Virus record (IMG/VR): IMGVR_UViG_3300043427_002950
Location: 62,001 to 126,000 of that record
Length of the DNA stretch: 64,000 nt
Direction: 5' to 3' (one strand)
Source of the DNA: a virus
Part shown: positions 36,171 to 43,327 of the stretch, piece after piece
Layout of the letters: every line of letters begins with the position of its first letter
Numbering within the stretch: the stretch's first letter is position 1
Program-made: the position numbers and the translations under genes
Notes under the pieces: generated by a model
Database searches by the model: none
What the model was told of the DNA's origin: nothing
What the model saw: only the letters and a program-made list of their open reading frames with translations

Positions 36171-36195
36171 CAACTATCCCCTGACATATTAAAAT
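36167..36195 (+). promoter_or_regulatory. Sigma-70-type promoter TTGACA-17-TAAAAT
   Basis: TTGACA (36167-36172) overlaps the stop of the preceding gene. TAAAAT (36190-36195) overlaps the ATG at 36194. Transcripts begun here would start after that ATG, so either the 67-aa gene is read from upstream transcripts or this promoter serves the dehydratase gene. Confidence 0.55.
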
Positions 36196-36397
36196 GAACG
36201 CAACACGAAAGAAATTCATCTCAGTCATTCCATTGTCCAAACAAGCAAAAATCAGGTTTTCTGAAGATATGGATTTATTCCATTCATGCTTGGTCGAAAA
36301 TGAAACTGAAACTATGTTTTATTTGCAATCACTAAATAAGCAGTACAGATTTTGTGTTGAAAAAAAAGGTAATTGTCATTGGAGAATTGAAAAATGA
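36194..36397 (+). CDS. Small basic unrecognised protein
   Basis: 67 aa (MNATRKKFISVIPLSKQAKI ... ENETETMFYLQSLNKQYRFC), ending in a lysine-rich tail that overlaps the next start by 4 bp. The overlap and continuous frame support expression, but the ATG coincides with a -10 hexamer, so it must be translated from a longer transcript or from a different start. Confidence 0.55.
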   Translation: MNATRKKFISVIPLSKQAKIRFSEDMDLFHSCLVENETETMFYLQSLNKQYRFCVEKKGNCHWRIEK

Positions 36398-37416
36398 AAA
36401 AAGCACTTATTACTGGAGGAGCAGGGTTCATTGCTCATCATCTTATTGGAAAGATTCTTAGAGATACTGATTGGGATATTGTTACTCTTGACCGCCTTGA
36501 TTATAGTGGCAACCTTAATCGTCTGCACGATCTTATGCTTTCTTTTCCTGAGGACGTTAGAAAGCGAGTTAAAATTGTACATCATGACCTAAAAGCAGAA
36601 CTGAATCCTTTGATTTGTTCTGAGATTGGCAAAGTCGATTACATCTTCCACCTTGCTGCAGGATCTCATGTCGATAGAAGTATTGAGTATCCTATGGAAT
36701 TTGTGATGGACAACGTTGTGGGAACCTGCAACATCCTCAGTTTTGCGAGGACTCAGGATAATCTTGATCAGTTTCTGTACTTCAGCACAGATGAGATCTT
36801 TGGACCTGCTCCTGATGGCATCAAGTACAAGGAGAATGATCGGTACAACTCCACAAACCCCTACAGTGCATCCAAAGCGGGTGGTGAGGAACTTGCCGTA
36901 GCATTTGAGAACACCTATGGTCTTCCTGTCATCATCACGCATACGATGAACGTGTTTGGTGAAAGGCAGCATCCTGAGAAGTACATTCCCATGTGTATTC
37001 GCAAAGTGAGGGATGGTGAGACGATTACCATTCACAGTGATCATACAAAAACTATTCCTGGATCAAGGCATTATATTCATGCCGAAGATGTTGCAGACGC
37101 AGTTCTCTTTCTTTCAAAGTCGATTAAATATTTTGGAACAACTTGGGGTGGTGCAAAGTGTCCTAAGTTCAACATTGTTGGAGCAGAGGAGCTGAATAAT
37201 CTTCAACTTGCACAATTCATTGCAGATGCTCAAGGAAAAGAACTTAAGTATGAACTTGTAGATTTCCATTCTTCCCGTCCTGGTCATGATCTTCGTTATG
37301 CTCTTGACGGAACTAAAATGAAGGAAATGGGTTGGGAACCAAAACCAGTTTGTGAACGACTGAAAGAAGTTGTTCAATGGACACTTGCTAATGATAGGTG
37401 GATTAAAAATGTATAA
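36394..37416 (+). CDS. NDP-sugar 4,6-dehydratase/epimerase (extended SDR)
   Basis: 340 aa, full length for the family. The NAD-binding loop TGGAGFIA is at 7-14, VTLDRLDYSGNLNRL follows the second strand, and the catalytic motifs are FSTDEIFG and Y-S-A-S-K (about 157-161). The dTDP-glucose 4,6-dehydratase (RmlB) signature D-E near STDE is present. It would act on a nucleotide sugar in deoxysugar synthesis. It may supply substrate to the glycosyltransferases at 26.6-33.3 kb, although it lies in a separate transcription unit. Confidence 0.85.
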   Translation: MKKALITGGAGFIAHHLIGKILRDTDWDIVTLDRLDYSGNLNRLHDLMLSFPEDVRKRVKIVHHDLKAELNPLICSEIGKVDYIFHLAAGSHVDRSIEYPMEFVMDNVVGTCNILSFARTQDNLDQFLYFSTDEIFGPAPDGIKYKENDRYNSTNPYSASKAGGEELAVAFENTYGLPVIITHTMNVFGERQHPEKYIPMCIRKVRDGETITIHSDHTKTIPGSRHYIHAEDVADAVLFLSKSIKYFGTTWGGAKCPKFNIVGAEELNNLQLAQFIADAQGKELKYELVDFHSSRPGHDLRYALDGTKMKEMGWEPKPVCERLKEVVQWTLANDRWIKNV

Positions 37417-37597
37417 ACCCTATTCTCCTGAATGGAATCGTCAGAGGTATCTGCGAGAAGCACTTTACGCATACATTGAAGATGGTATTGATAACGACAC
37501 CATTCTTCAAGAGATTTGTGATATTCTATATGAACGATCTGAGCAATCATATCAGGATTTTGCTAAGTGTAATGATTTGGCAGAACGATTTAAGTAA
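37409..37597 (+). CDS. Small unrecognised protein
   Basis: 62 aa from ATG at 37409, overlapping the dehydratase end by 8 bp. A longer reading from 37370 is open but would overlap far more. Sequence MYKPYSPEWNRQRYLREALY then an acidic helical body (NDTILQEICDILYERS). No family recognised. Confidence 0.65.
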   Translation: MYKPYSPEWNRQRYLREALYAYIEDGIDNDTILQEICDILYERSEQSYQDFAKCNDLAERFK

Positions 37598-37602
37598 CTA
37601 AT

Positions 37603-37610
37603 GCTAAATA
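37603..37610 (+). promoter_or_regulatory. Possible late-type box (GCTAAATA)
   Basis: GCTAAATA lies 20 bp before the ATG at 37631. It matches TATAAATA at six of eight positions, so it is a weak candidate. Confidence 0.3.
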
Positions 37611-37630
37611 ACCCAATATGGAGATTACAT

Positions 37631-37951
37631 ATGCTCTCTACACAATATCGCATCCGTCTGGAAGGTATTTGTCAGAAGATTGCCCTTCATGAAGAAGTCA
37701 GTTTAGAAGACATGATCTGGGCAGAAAAACTTGCTAAAGCAAATCGTTCTGCTGCTACCATACTCCGCCAGGCAAGAAGAAAGGCAGAGAATCCAGACAT
37801 GAAAGAAGGTGATATGGATGATTTTTTGAACCAACTTGATATTGGTGGTTTGGGTCATGAAAGATTCGGCAAACGTGGATTTGACAGTATAGATGACATG
37901 AAAGATTGGTGGACTCAAGATAAACCAGAAGATTGGAGACAGAGAGATTAA
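37631..37951 (+). CDS. Conserved-type small phage protein
   Basis: 106 aa. The start at 37631 is chosen because GGAG lies 7 bp upstream, rather than the in-frame ATG at 37601 inside the gap. The helical N-terminal half (RIRLEGICQKIALHEEVSLE) includes a repeated Ala/Arg helix (KANRSAATILRQARRKAEN). The C-terminal half is Gly/Asp-rich and ends WWTQDKPEDWRQRD. It resembles a recurring cyanophage family of unknown function. Confidence 0.7.
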   Translation: MLSTQYRIRLEGICQKIALHEEVSLEDMIWAEKLAKANRSAATILRQARRKAENPDMKEGDMDDFLNQLDIGGLGHERFGKRGFDSIDDMKDWWTQDKPEDWRQRD

Positions 37952-37956
37952 ATTTC

Positions 37957-38079
37957 ATGGATTATCAGGAAATCCTTGAATTAATAGATTTTACATCACA
38001 TATCTTATTTCTCTTTGTATCTTTCATGTGTGGAATGTTTATAGGATACATTAAAGGAAGATTAGATGAACGTGATTGA
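37957..38079 (+). CDS. Single-pass membrane microprotein
   Basis: 40 aa: acidic N-terminus (MDYQEILELIDF), one hydrophobic helix (about 13-31, including HILFLFVSFMCGMFIGY), basic-acidic tail KGRLDERD. It sits 5 bp after the preceding stop and 2 bp before the next start. Predicted inner-membrane location. Confidence 0.55.
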   Translation: MDYQEILELIDFTSHILFLFVSFMCGMFIGYIKGRLDERD

Positions 38080-38081
38080 TT

Positions 38082-38297
38082 ATGAATAACGAAGAAAAAA
38101 AATGGATAAATGATGCTTTTTATGTTAAGAAGCAAAGATGGGGAACTTGGGTATCTTATGATAAGGACGATAAAGCATTAATTACATCTCTTGCTGAGGA
38201 TATATGTATTTCTGCAACTCATTTTTACCTTAAAGGATTACAAGAAAGTTTTCACGAAACTAAAACTTATGATGGTGAAGTAGGTGGAAAACTTTAA
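38082..38297 (+). CDS. Small unrecognised protein
   Basis: 71 aa from ATG 38082 (MNNEEKKWINDAFYVKKQRW ... DGEVGGKL). A TTG 6 bp upstream is less likely. Charged and soluble, with no known motif. Confidence 0.6.
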   Translation: MNNEEKKWINDAFYVKKQRWGTWVSYDKDDKALITSLAEDICISATHFYLKGLQESFHETKTYDGEVGGKL

Positions 38298-38333
38298 ATG
38301 CATAAATTATATTGAGTTTAATTACTTACTATT

Positions 38334-38627
38334 ATGACCGAATATAACATTACATTTAAACTTTCCGATGGAACTGAACAAACCATTCAATGTCCTGACG
38401 ATCAATACATTCTTGATGCTGCTGAATATGCAGGTTTAGATCTCCCTTCTTCCTGTCGTGCTGGTGCTTGCTCTGCTTGTACTGGTAGAATTGTAGATGG
38501 AGAAATTGATGATGAAGAACAAACATTCCTTGATGACGATCAGATTGAAAAAGGATTTGCACTGCTCTGCTGTTCTTATCCAAAATCTGATCTTATAATT
38601 GAAACTGAACAAGAAGAAAATCTTTGA
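38334..38627 (+). CDS. petF: Plant-type [2Fe-2S] ferredoxin
   Basis: 97 aa, the normal length for photosynthetic-type ferredoxins. The cluster cysteines are C41, C46 and C49 ([12 protein letters not shown]) and C79 (FALLCC), in exact C-x4-C-x2-C-x29-C spacing. Ferredoxins carry electrons from photosystem I to reductases; phage copies can feed bilin reductases or other phage redox enzymes in the infected cyanobacterium. No partner reductase is in this window. This is an auxiliary metabolic gene pointing to a cyanobacterial host. Confidence 0.93.
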   Translation: MTEYNITFKLSDGTEQTIQCPDDQYILDAAEYAGLDLPSSCRAGACSACTGRIVDGEIDDEEQTFLDDDQIEKGFALLCCSYPKSDLIIETEQEENL

Positions 38628-38639
38628 TTAAAATTACTT

Positions 38640-38774
38640 ATGACTACTCGCACATACACCCAAAAGGATGGTACAATATGGGAGTGGGAGGAAACCCCTG
38701 CTGCTTCCAAATTGATTAAAGCAATCCATGCAACGACGAAAGAAAGCAACGAAACTGAAAACCAAAGTAATTAG
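38640..38774 (+). CDS. Small unrecognised protein
   Basis: 44 aa (MTTRTYTQKDGTIWEWEETP ... NETENQSN), 12 bp after the ferredoxin stop. The following gene begins inside it in another frame, an overlap of 47 bp, which lowers confidence in at least one of the two. Confidence 0.5.
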   Translation: MTTRTYTQKDGTIWEWEETPAASKLIKAIHATTKESNETENQSN

Positions 38775-38982
38775 TCCTATTAAAAAGTTAGGAGAAGATA
38801 TTATTTTCTCCGAACCTTTTCATGAGGTTTTTCCTTATACTTTAAAGCATCTTAAAGATGATAAAAAGGTATGTTACTTTCAGTGCGAAGAGCACATGAA
38901 AAAATACATTGAAAGGGCTAAACTTAATAAAAAGGAGTATAAAATTGAATCAACAGAACCCAGAAACAATGAAGAGGAATAA
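38728..38982 (+). CDS. Small basic unrecognised protein
   Basis: 84 aa. The N-terminus is very basic (MQRRKKATKLKTKVISPIKK) and the C-terminus acidic (RNNEEE). CYFQCEEHMKKYIERAKL contains a C-x3-C pair. The first 47 bp overlap the preceding small gene. Confidence 0.6.
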   Translation: MQRRKKATKLKTKVISPIKKLGEDIIFSEPFHEVFPYTLKHLKDDKKVCYFQCEEHMKKYIERAKLNKKEYKIESTEPRNNEEE

Positions 38983-39178
38983 ATCTCTTTGGGGACTTTG
39001 GGCAAAATCTTTAGGGCAAAAAGCATCAAAATGTAATAAAGAATCTGATAAAGTTGCATTGATTAGAACTATTATCTTTGCAACCTATCTGATTACAAAC
39101 TGCTTTATCATTGCTGGTGTCATTAGGCACTGGAATGATGTTGATTATTCTAATCCACCATCTAAGGTAATCAAATGA
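38945..39178 (+). CDS. Small membrane protein with TTG start
   Basis: 77 aa. TTG at 38945 is preferred because AAAGGAG (38931-38937) lies 7 bp upstream. An ATG exists at 38969 and a poorer one upstream at 38909. A basic N-terminal half (KSLWGLWAKSLGQKASKC) is followed by one transmembrane helix (RTIIFATYLITNCFIIAGVI) and a polar tail. It overlaps both neighbours. Confidence 0.6.
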   Translation: MNQQNPETMKRNKSLWGLWAKSLGQKASKCNKESDKVALIRTIIFATYLITNCFIIAGVIRHWNDVDYSNPPSKVIK

Positions 39179-39384
39179 GATACCGAGTTTTAGAAAAGGC
39201 CGATCTTAACGGGGAAGTAGTCTTTATTCCACAATATCAAAGGTTTTTTATGTGGATGGATTTTTTTGATTTTGATTTTCCTCCCAGGCAAATTAAATTT
39301 CATTCTTTAGAATCTGCTACAAAATTTGTTCGCAAACAGATTATTAAACCTAAAGAAAAGGTTGTTTACATTACAGAGGGTTAA
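39175..39384 (+). CDS. Small unrecognised protein
   Basis: 69 aa, overlapping the previous stop by 4 bp. Aromatic-rich segment QRFFMWMDFFDFDFPPRQIK, then a basic C-terminus (KFVRKQIIKPKEKVVYI). No known family. Confidence 0.6.
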   Translation: MRYRVLEKADLNGEVVFIPQYQRFFMWMDFFDFDFPPRQIKFHSLESATKFVRKQIIKPKEKVVYITEG

Positions 39385-39438
39385 CCGAACTTTACTTATC
39401 TGTTCTTTCGTTATAAAATAATAAAAAAGGAGAAACAC

Positions 39439-39687
39439 ATGGCTCTGTCAAAACAAGTTGAAGAAAGTTTGAGGGATGCAGAATCTCATCTTAGGAATGC
39501 CCTTGCGTTTTCTGCAAGAAATGAAAAACCTTTCGTAAACAAACAAATTGCTGAAATGATCGCGGCAATTGATCATTTGATTTCAATTGATAATCTTTTT
39601 GATATGATGGAATCGAAAATTAAATCTATGAAAGATGATAATGATGAAGGTCCAAGTGGCAAGTCATTCTTCACTTTTGGATCATAA
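39439..39687 (+). CDS. Small helical protein with strong ribosome site
   Basis: 82 aa. AAGGAG lies 7 bp before the ATG, one of the strongest sites in the window, preceded by TATAAAATAATAAA, so it may be well expressed. The sequence is helical and charged (QVEESLRDAESHLRNALAFS) with a Gly/Ser/Phe tail (GPSGKSFFTFGS). Function unknown. Confidence 0.75.
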   Translation: MALSKQVEESLRDAESHLRNALAFSARNEKPFVNKQIAEMIAAIDHLISIDNLFDMMESKIKSMKDDNDEGPSGKSFFTFGS

Positions 39688-39688
39688 G

Positions 39689-39761
39689 TTACAATTTGTA
39701 ACATAAACATAAAAAAATAATTAAAAAATCAAAGTTTGTCAGGATTTCCTGATAATATAGT
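39689..39761 (+). promoter_or_regulatory. Inverted repeats and probable promoter (TATAGT)
   Basis: GTTACAATTTGTAAC (39689-39703) and TCAGGATTTCCTGA (39739-39752) are inverted repeats. TATAGT lies at 39756-39761. The downstream leader GGCAATTCAAACAA resembles the cobT and cobS leaders. No correctly spaced -35 hexamer is visible. Confidence 0.45.
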
Positions 39762-39782
39762 AAGGCAATTCAAACAAAGAGC

Positions 39783-39968
39783 ATGACAGAACAAGAATGG
39801 AACGAACTTAACGCACTTCGCAATGCAATCAATGATAATCCTGCGAGTGTTCATCCAGAAAAAATGGAACTTTTTACTTCATTGTTTGTCAAATCTCTGT
39901 CATATGTAGACAATGTGCCACCTTTTGAAGTGGCACAATCCCTTGACAAAACCACAACTACCAAGTAA
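39783..39968 (+). CDS. Small unrecognised protein whose 3' end contains a promoter
   Basis: 61 aa (MTEQEWNELNALRNAINDNP ... FEVAQSLDKTTTTK). The last ~45 bases also hold an AAGTGGCACA box, a hairpin, TTGACA and the start of a TAAACT -10, so the C-terminal residues double as regulatory DNA for the next gene. The stop TAA is the first half of the -10. Confidence 0.65.
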   Translation: MTEQEWNELNALRNAINDNPASVHPEKMELFTSLFVKSLSYVDNVPPFEVAQSLDKTTTTK

Positions 39969-39971
39969 ACT
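39914..39971 (+). promoter_or_regulatory. Hairpin, AAGTGGCACA box and TTGACA-17-TAAACT promoter (junction J)
   Basis: TGTGCCAC/GTGGCACA stem (39914-39937) whose 3' arm is the box AAGTGGCACA (39928-39937). TTGACA (39943-39948) is spaced 17 bp from TAAACT (39966-39971). Box-to-(-10) distance is 38 bp. Confidence 0.65.
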
Positions 39972-39994
39972 TTAGGAGTCGTTTAAAAACAAAG

Positions 39995-40228
39995 ATGAAA
40001 AACCTGTACATTGTCGATCACTTCTGTCCTTTCCCAACTTCCGAATATGGTGGAATTTGGAACGTAGTTGCAGAAAATGATGAGGAATGTTATGATTTGA
40101 TCGTTGAAGCTGATCAAGAGTTCAATGTTGATTATTATCCAAATCTTCGTGATCGAATCTTGAATGCAAGGGTTTTTGCTCTTGCTGAAGAAGTTGAATC
40201 TCAAGTTGTTGAATCTTTTACCACCTGA
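39995..40228 (+). CDS. Small acidic unrecognised protein
   Basis: 77 aa (MKNLYIVDHFCPFPTSEYGG ... EEVESQVVESFTT). Strongly acidic, strand-helix pattern. It is read from the TTGACA promoter inside the preceding gene. Its final A is the first base of the next ATG. Confidence 0.65.
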   Translation: MKNLYIVDHFCPFPTSEYGGIWNVVAENDEECYDLIVEADQEFNVDYYPNLRDRILNARVFALAEEVESQVVESFTT

Positions 40229-40371
40229 TGTTTACCCCTCACGACTCTAAAATTTTTGAACTAAAAGAACTTCAACAAAAACGAGTTGAAGTTCTTGAAA
40301 ATAAAATCAAAGAACTTCAAGAAGAAATTGAACTTCTTTATCAAACTATGAATAGGATGGATGATCTATGA
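40228..40371 (+). CDS. Small coiled-coil protein
   Basis: 47 aa, almost entirely a heptad coiled coil (FELKELQQKRVEVLENKIKE and onward). It overlaps both neighbours by 1 and 4 bp. Probably oligomeric; function unknown. Confidence 0.65.
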   Translation: MFTPHDSKIFELKELQQKRVEVLENKIKELQEEIELLYQTMNRMDDL

Positions 40372-40556
40372 CTGAACAAGAACAACTTATTCTGAACCTT
40401 GAAGCTTTCTGGTGCCAGAGAATGACAGAACTTCATGAGCAAAATAGAATTGAAGATGCAAGTGCTCTGTTTTCTGAGTTTGTTCTTGATGATCAAGATC
40501 CTTTTCTTGACTTTGATACTAAAACTAAACATTGGGCATTTCTTCAAGTAATTTAA
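40368..40556 (+). CDS. Small acidic unrecognised protein
   Basis: 62 aa (MTEQEQLILNLEAFWCQRMT ... DPFLDFDTKTKHWAFLQVI), overlapping the coiled-coil gene by 4 bp and ending 3 bp before an intrinsic terminator, so it is the last gene of its unit. Confidence 0.65.
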   Translation: MTEQEQLILNLEAFWCQRMTELHEQNRIEDASALFSEFVLDDQDPFLDFDTKTKHWAFLQVI

Positions 40557-40558
40557 TT

Positions 40559-40584
40559 AAAGGGAGGTTATTCCTCCCTTTTTT
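40559..40584 (+). terminator. Intrinsic terminator
   Basis: Nine-bp stem AAAGGGAGG/CCTCCCTTT with loop TTATT, followed by a T-run. It ends the unit running from about 39.9 kb and abuts a late promoter. Confidence 0.9.
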
Positions 40585-40592
40585 AATAAATA
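40585..40592 (+). promoter_or_regulatory. T4-type late promoter (AATAAATA)
   Basis: AATAAATA directly follows the terminator T-run and lies 18 bp before the ATG at 40611. The same terminator-then-late-box arrangement occurs at 50425-50456. Confidence 0.6.
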
Positions 40593-40610
40593 AAAAAAAG
40601 AAGAAAAGCA

Positions 40611-40985
40611 ATGAAAACCTGGCAACAATTTAATGAAGATGTTCAATCTTATGCTAAAGATAAAGAAGCATATGAGAGGGCAACTGCTTCTGCCCAAAAG
40701 TTATCTGCCAGAAGAGATGCTGCCTTAAAAAAATCTAAATCTTCTGGAAATTTTACTTCACGAATGAAAAGAAAAATGAGTGAAATAAAAAGAAAATCTC
40801 AAGCACAGAAATCTGAGTATGAATCTGATAAAGAACATTTGGATGCTGTAAGAGAAAGAGAAAGGGCAATAAGTAAAAAAACAGTTAGACAAGGTGCATC
40901 TATGTTTAATGCTGGTGCAAAGGCTGGTGGAAAATTACTGAAGTTTGCAAGAAATAAAATACGGAAAGGACAATCCAAAAACTGA
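40611..40985 (+). CDS. Late basic protein, possible internal head protein
   Basis: 124 aa, highly basic and helical (RATASAQKLSARRDAALKKS; MKRKMSEIKRKSQ). It begins MKTWQQFNEDVQS, which resembles the T4 capsid-targeting peptide (M-K-T-Y-x-E-F-I-x-E-A) of internal head proteins. It has its own late promoter and ends in a terminator. Packaging inside the head is an inference; the protease cleavage site cannot be confirmed. Confidence 0.65.
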   Translation: MKTWQQFNEDVQSYAKDKEAYERATASAQKLSARRDAALKKSKSSGNFTSRMKRKMSEIKRKSQAQKSEYESDKEHLDAVRERERAISKKTVRQGASMFNAGAKAGGKLLKFARNKIRKGQSKN

Positions 40986-41025
40986 CCACTGCCCCCTTGA
41001 CCAATGGTTAAGGGGGTTTTATAAT
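40980..41025 (+). promoter_or_regulatory. AACTGACCAC box, TTGACC-17-TATAAT promoter (junction G)
   Basis: The box (40980-40989) overlaps the stop of the upstream gene. TTGACC (40997-41002) lies in the 5' arm of a terminator hairpin and is spaced 17 bp from TATAAT (41020-41025). It drives the RNA ligase operon; the ATG is 20 bp beyond the -10. Confidence 0.8.
40992..41020 (+). terminator. Terminator hairpin overlapping a promoter
   Basis: CCCCCTTGACC/GGTTAAGGGGG stem (one G-T pair, 3-nt loop) followed by TTTT. The -35 hexamer of the next gene is inside the stem. Confidence 0.75.
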
Positions 41026-41045
41026 AGGTTTGAACAAGAGGACTA

Positions 41046-42230
41046 ATGAACTACGATTTCCCCCAAATTGAAACCATCGAAGATGTCCTTGATGATATCA
41101 ATGGATACGATGAAATCCGTGTGATGGCTAAGGGCGATTACACCGTTATCAATTATGCTGTTGCATTTGAAGAAACTTTTGCATGGGATTTAGAAGATCC
41201 TCATGCATCTTCAATTCGTCGGGAATGTCGTGGTTTGATCTTTAACAAGGAAGGGAAACTGATTTCCCGTCCATACCATAAGTTCTTCAATGCTGGCGAG
41301 AAAGAAGAAACCCAGTTGAATAAGATCAATCTGTATGAACCTCATGTGGTTCTGGAGAAACTGGATGGTAGTATGATCCGTCCGATTCCAACTGCTGATG
41401 GATTTGTTCTTGCAACCAAAGCTGGAGTTACTGATATTGCTCAGCAGGCAGAAGAATTCATTGCTGATAAACCTGAATACACTGAGTTTATTCGTTCTTC
41501 TATTGCTTGTGGGTTGACTCCTATTTTTGAGTGGTGCTCTCGTAAAAATCGTATTGTGATTGACTATCCCGAGGATCAATTGATTCTCACTGCTGTTAGG
41601 GACACTCTAAGTGGAACTTATGTCAATTATCCACTGATTGTTGAAACTGGTAAAAACTACGGCATTCCTGTAGTCAAAGCAGTGGATGGTCTTTCTGTCC
41701 AGAACATTGAACTATTTGTGAAACAGGTTCGTGAGTGGGAAGACAACGAGGGTATCGTTCTTCGGTTTGATACTGGTCATATGATCAAGGTCAAAGCAGA
41801 TGATTATATTCTGCGTCACAAGTCCAAGGAATCCATCAACCAGGAAAAAAATGTCATTCAGGTAGTCCTGGACGATGCTGTGGATGATATGATTCCCCTC
41901 TTAACTAAAGAGGATGCTGAACGACTAAAGAACTTCCAGAAAGCATTCTGGGACTCTGTGGAACACACCGCAATGGACATGAATGATCTTTACAATGCTG
42001 GAAATACCATGTATCCAGATAAAAAAGAATTTGCAGTGAACTTTGTTCAGAAGATGATTCTTCCATTCCATGCTCCTATCATGTATGCAATCCGAGGTGG
42101 ACGACCTACCATAGAAGTCATTAAAGAAATGATTCGCAAATCCCTTACTTCACAAGCAAAACTTAACGACAATCGGTGGCTGTGGGGGAACCTCGATTGG
42201 AACTATTCTAACGCAACCGCAGGAGAGTAA
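41046..42230 (+). CDS. rnlA: T4 RNA ligase 1-like RNA ligase
   Basis: 394 aa (T4 Rnl1 is 374). The nucleotidyl-transferase core is intact: upstream R-x-x-R-G-x-x-F (RECRGLIF, 59-66), the Rnl1-type HKFFNAGE (78-85), motif I LEKLDGS with nucleophile K105, motif IIIa/III around TPIFEWCS, motif IV EGIVLRF and motif V IKVKADDYI. It joins 5'-phosphate to 3'-hydroxyl RNA ends, typically repairing cleaved tRNA. It heads an operon with an HNH nuclease and a polynucleotide kinase, its usual partner. The promoter G lies directly upstream. Confidence 0.92.
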   Translation: MNYDFPQIETIEDVLDDINGYDEIRVMAKGDYTVINYAVAFEETFAWDLEDPHASSIRRECRGLIFNKEGKLISRPYHKFFNAGEKEETQLNKINLYEPHVVLEKLDGSMIRPIPTADGFVLATKAGVTDIAQQAEEFIADKPEYTEFIRSSIACGLTPIFEWCSRKNRIVIDYPEDQLILTAVRDTLSGTYVNYPLIVETGKNYGIPVVKAVDGLSVQNIELFVKQVREWEDNEGIVLRFDTGHMIKVKADDYILRHKSKESINQEKNVIQVVLDDAVDDMIPLLTKEDAERLKNFQKAFWDSVEHTAMDMNDLYNAGNTMYPDKKEFAVNFVQKMILPFHAPIMYAIRGGRPTIEVIKEMIRKSLTSQAKLNDNRWLWGNLDWNYSNATAGE

Positions 42231-42231
42231 A

Positions 42232-42708
42232 ATGCAACACTACCACATTTCCCCAAGAAGTCAGGTTCTTGTGCTCAATGCATCTTATGAACCAATCAAT
42301 CTCACAAATTGGAAACGTGCAATTGTCCTTGTCTTGAAGGAAAAGGCACAAGTTCTTTCTGCAAGAGTAATTCGTCTCGTTAATTACATCAAGATTCCTG
42401 TCGATCAATTTAGAAACATTCGTCCTTCACGGGATATGATCTATCGTAGAGACAATCATAAATGCCAATACTGTGGATCCACAAAGGGTCTTACGATTGA
42501 TCATGTTCTGCCAAAATCTAAAGGTGGCAAGGATACATGGGAAAACCTTGTGGTTGCATGTTCTACTTGCAACACTAAGAAAGGTGATAGATACCTGGAA
42601 CAAACTGGAATGAAACTTCAACGCATTCCCAAGGCACCTTATAACAAAGTCACACTGGCATTGAATTACAGTAATATCGAAGAATGGAGAGAGTACATGT
42701 ATGCCTAA
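42232..42708 (+). CDS. HNH endonuclease of cyanobacterial type
   Basis: 158 aa. The zinc and catalytic residues are C78-x2-C81 (CQYCG), D90-H91 (TIDHVLPKSKGG), N105 (WENLVVAC) and C110-x2-C113 (CSTCNTKKG). The N-terminal 70 aa (VLVLNASYEPINLTNWKRAI) match the stand-alone HNH family common in cyanobacteria and their phages, not a homing nuclease inside an intron. It lies 1 bp after RNA ligase and overlaps the kinase by 8 bp. A function in DNA packaging, nicking or host DNA breakdown is possible. Confidence 0.88.
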   Translation: MQHYHISPRSQVLVLNASYEPINLTNWKRAIVLVLKEKAQVLSARVIRLVNYIKIPVDQFRNIRPSRDMIYRRDNHKCQYCGSTKGLTIDHVLPKSKGGKDTWENLVVACSTCNTKKGDRYLEQTGMKLQRIPKAPYNKVTLALNYSNIEEWREYMYA

Positions 42709-43201
42709 TCTTGTAATGATGTGTGGGATTCCAGCATCTGGAAAATCAACGTATATACAACAAGGTTTGGATTATACTGATTTTTTCAATACTGGATACA
42801 CTTTTCTCTCCACTGATAACTACATTGAAGAAAAAGCAAAGAAAGAAGGAACAACTTACAATGAAATCTTTGATCGTACAATCAAAGAAGCAACTGAAGA
42901 AATGAATAAACTTCTTGAGTTTGCCGTTCAAAATAACATGAGTATTGTTTGGGACCAGACCAATCTGACTCCAAAGGTAAGGCAAAAGAAACTCAAAAAG
43001 ATTCCAGAGCATTACACTAAAGTTGCTGTCTACAGCAATATTTCTCTTGAAGAGGCAATGAAACGCAATAGAAAGAGAACTGGAAAGGTCGTTCCACAAC
43101 GAGTGCTAATTCAAATGCACTCCGTTTTTGTCCCTCCCACTGAAGACGAGGGATTTGATAAAGTTATTCAATTTGGAGAACAACATGAAATGCAAAGTTA
43201 A
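42701..43201 (+). CDS. Polynucleotide 5'-kinase (PNK kinase domain)
   Basis: 166 aa. The P-loop is GIPASGKS (9-16). STDNY (37-41) places the catalytic Asp as in T4 Pnkp. The lid-like basic region is AMKRNRKRTGKVVPQRVL. T4 Pnkp is 301 aa with a C-terminal 3'-phosphatase; here only the kinase domain is present, so 3' end healing would need another enzyme. The metallophosphoesterase at 43840 is a possible, unproven, candidate. Operon with RNA ligase 1 supports an RNA repair role. Confidence 0.85.
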   Translation: MPNLVMMCGIPASGKSTYIQQGLDYTDFFNTGYTFLSTDNYIEEKAKKEGTTYNEIFDRTIKEATEEMNKLLEFAVQNNMSIVWDQTNLTPKVRQKKLKKIPEHYTKVAVYSNISLEEAMKRNRKRTGKVVPQRVLIQMHSVFVPPTEDEGFDKVIQFGEQHEMQS

Positions 43202-43325
43202 ACTTTACGTTGCTGGTAAAGTATTTGAAGAAATTGTAGAAGCAGCAAATTATCAAGACGCAAGGGAAACTGCTCTTGCTCGCAATCCCAAAGCAAAAGT
43301 TGTTGGAGTTACCGCAGTATTTTAA
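43185..43325 (+). CDS. Small unrecognised protein
   Basis: 46 aa from ATG 43185 with GGAG 7 bp upstream, overlapping the kinase by 17 bp. Pattern MKCKVKLYVAGKVFEEIVEA then YQDARETALARNPKAKVVGV: a beta-beta-alpha-beta mini domain frequent in cyanophages. Function unknown. Confidence 0.7.
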   Translation: MKCKVKLYVAGKVFEEIVEAANYQDARETALARNPKAKVVGVTAVF

Positions 43326-43327
43326 TC

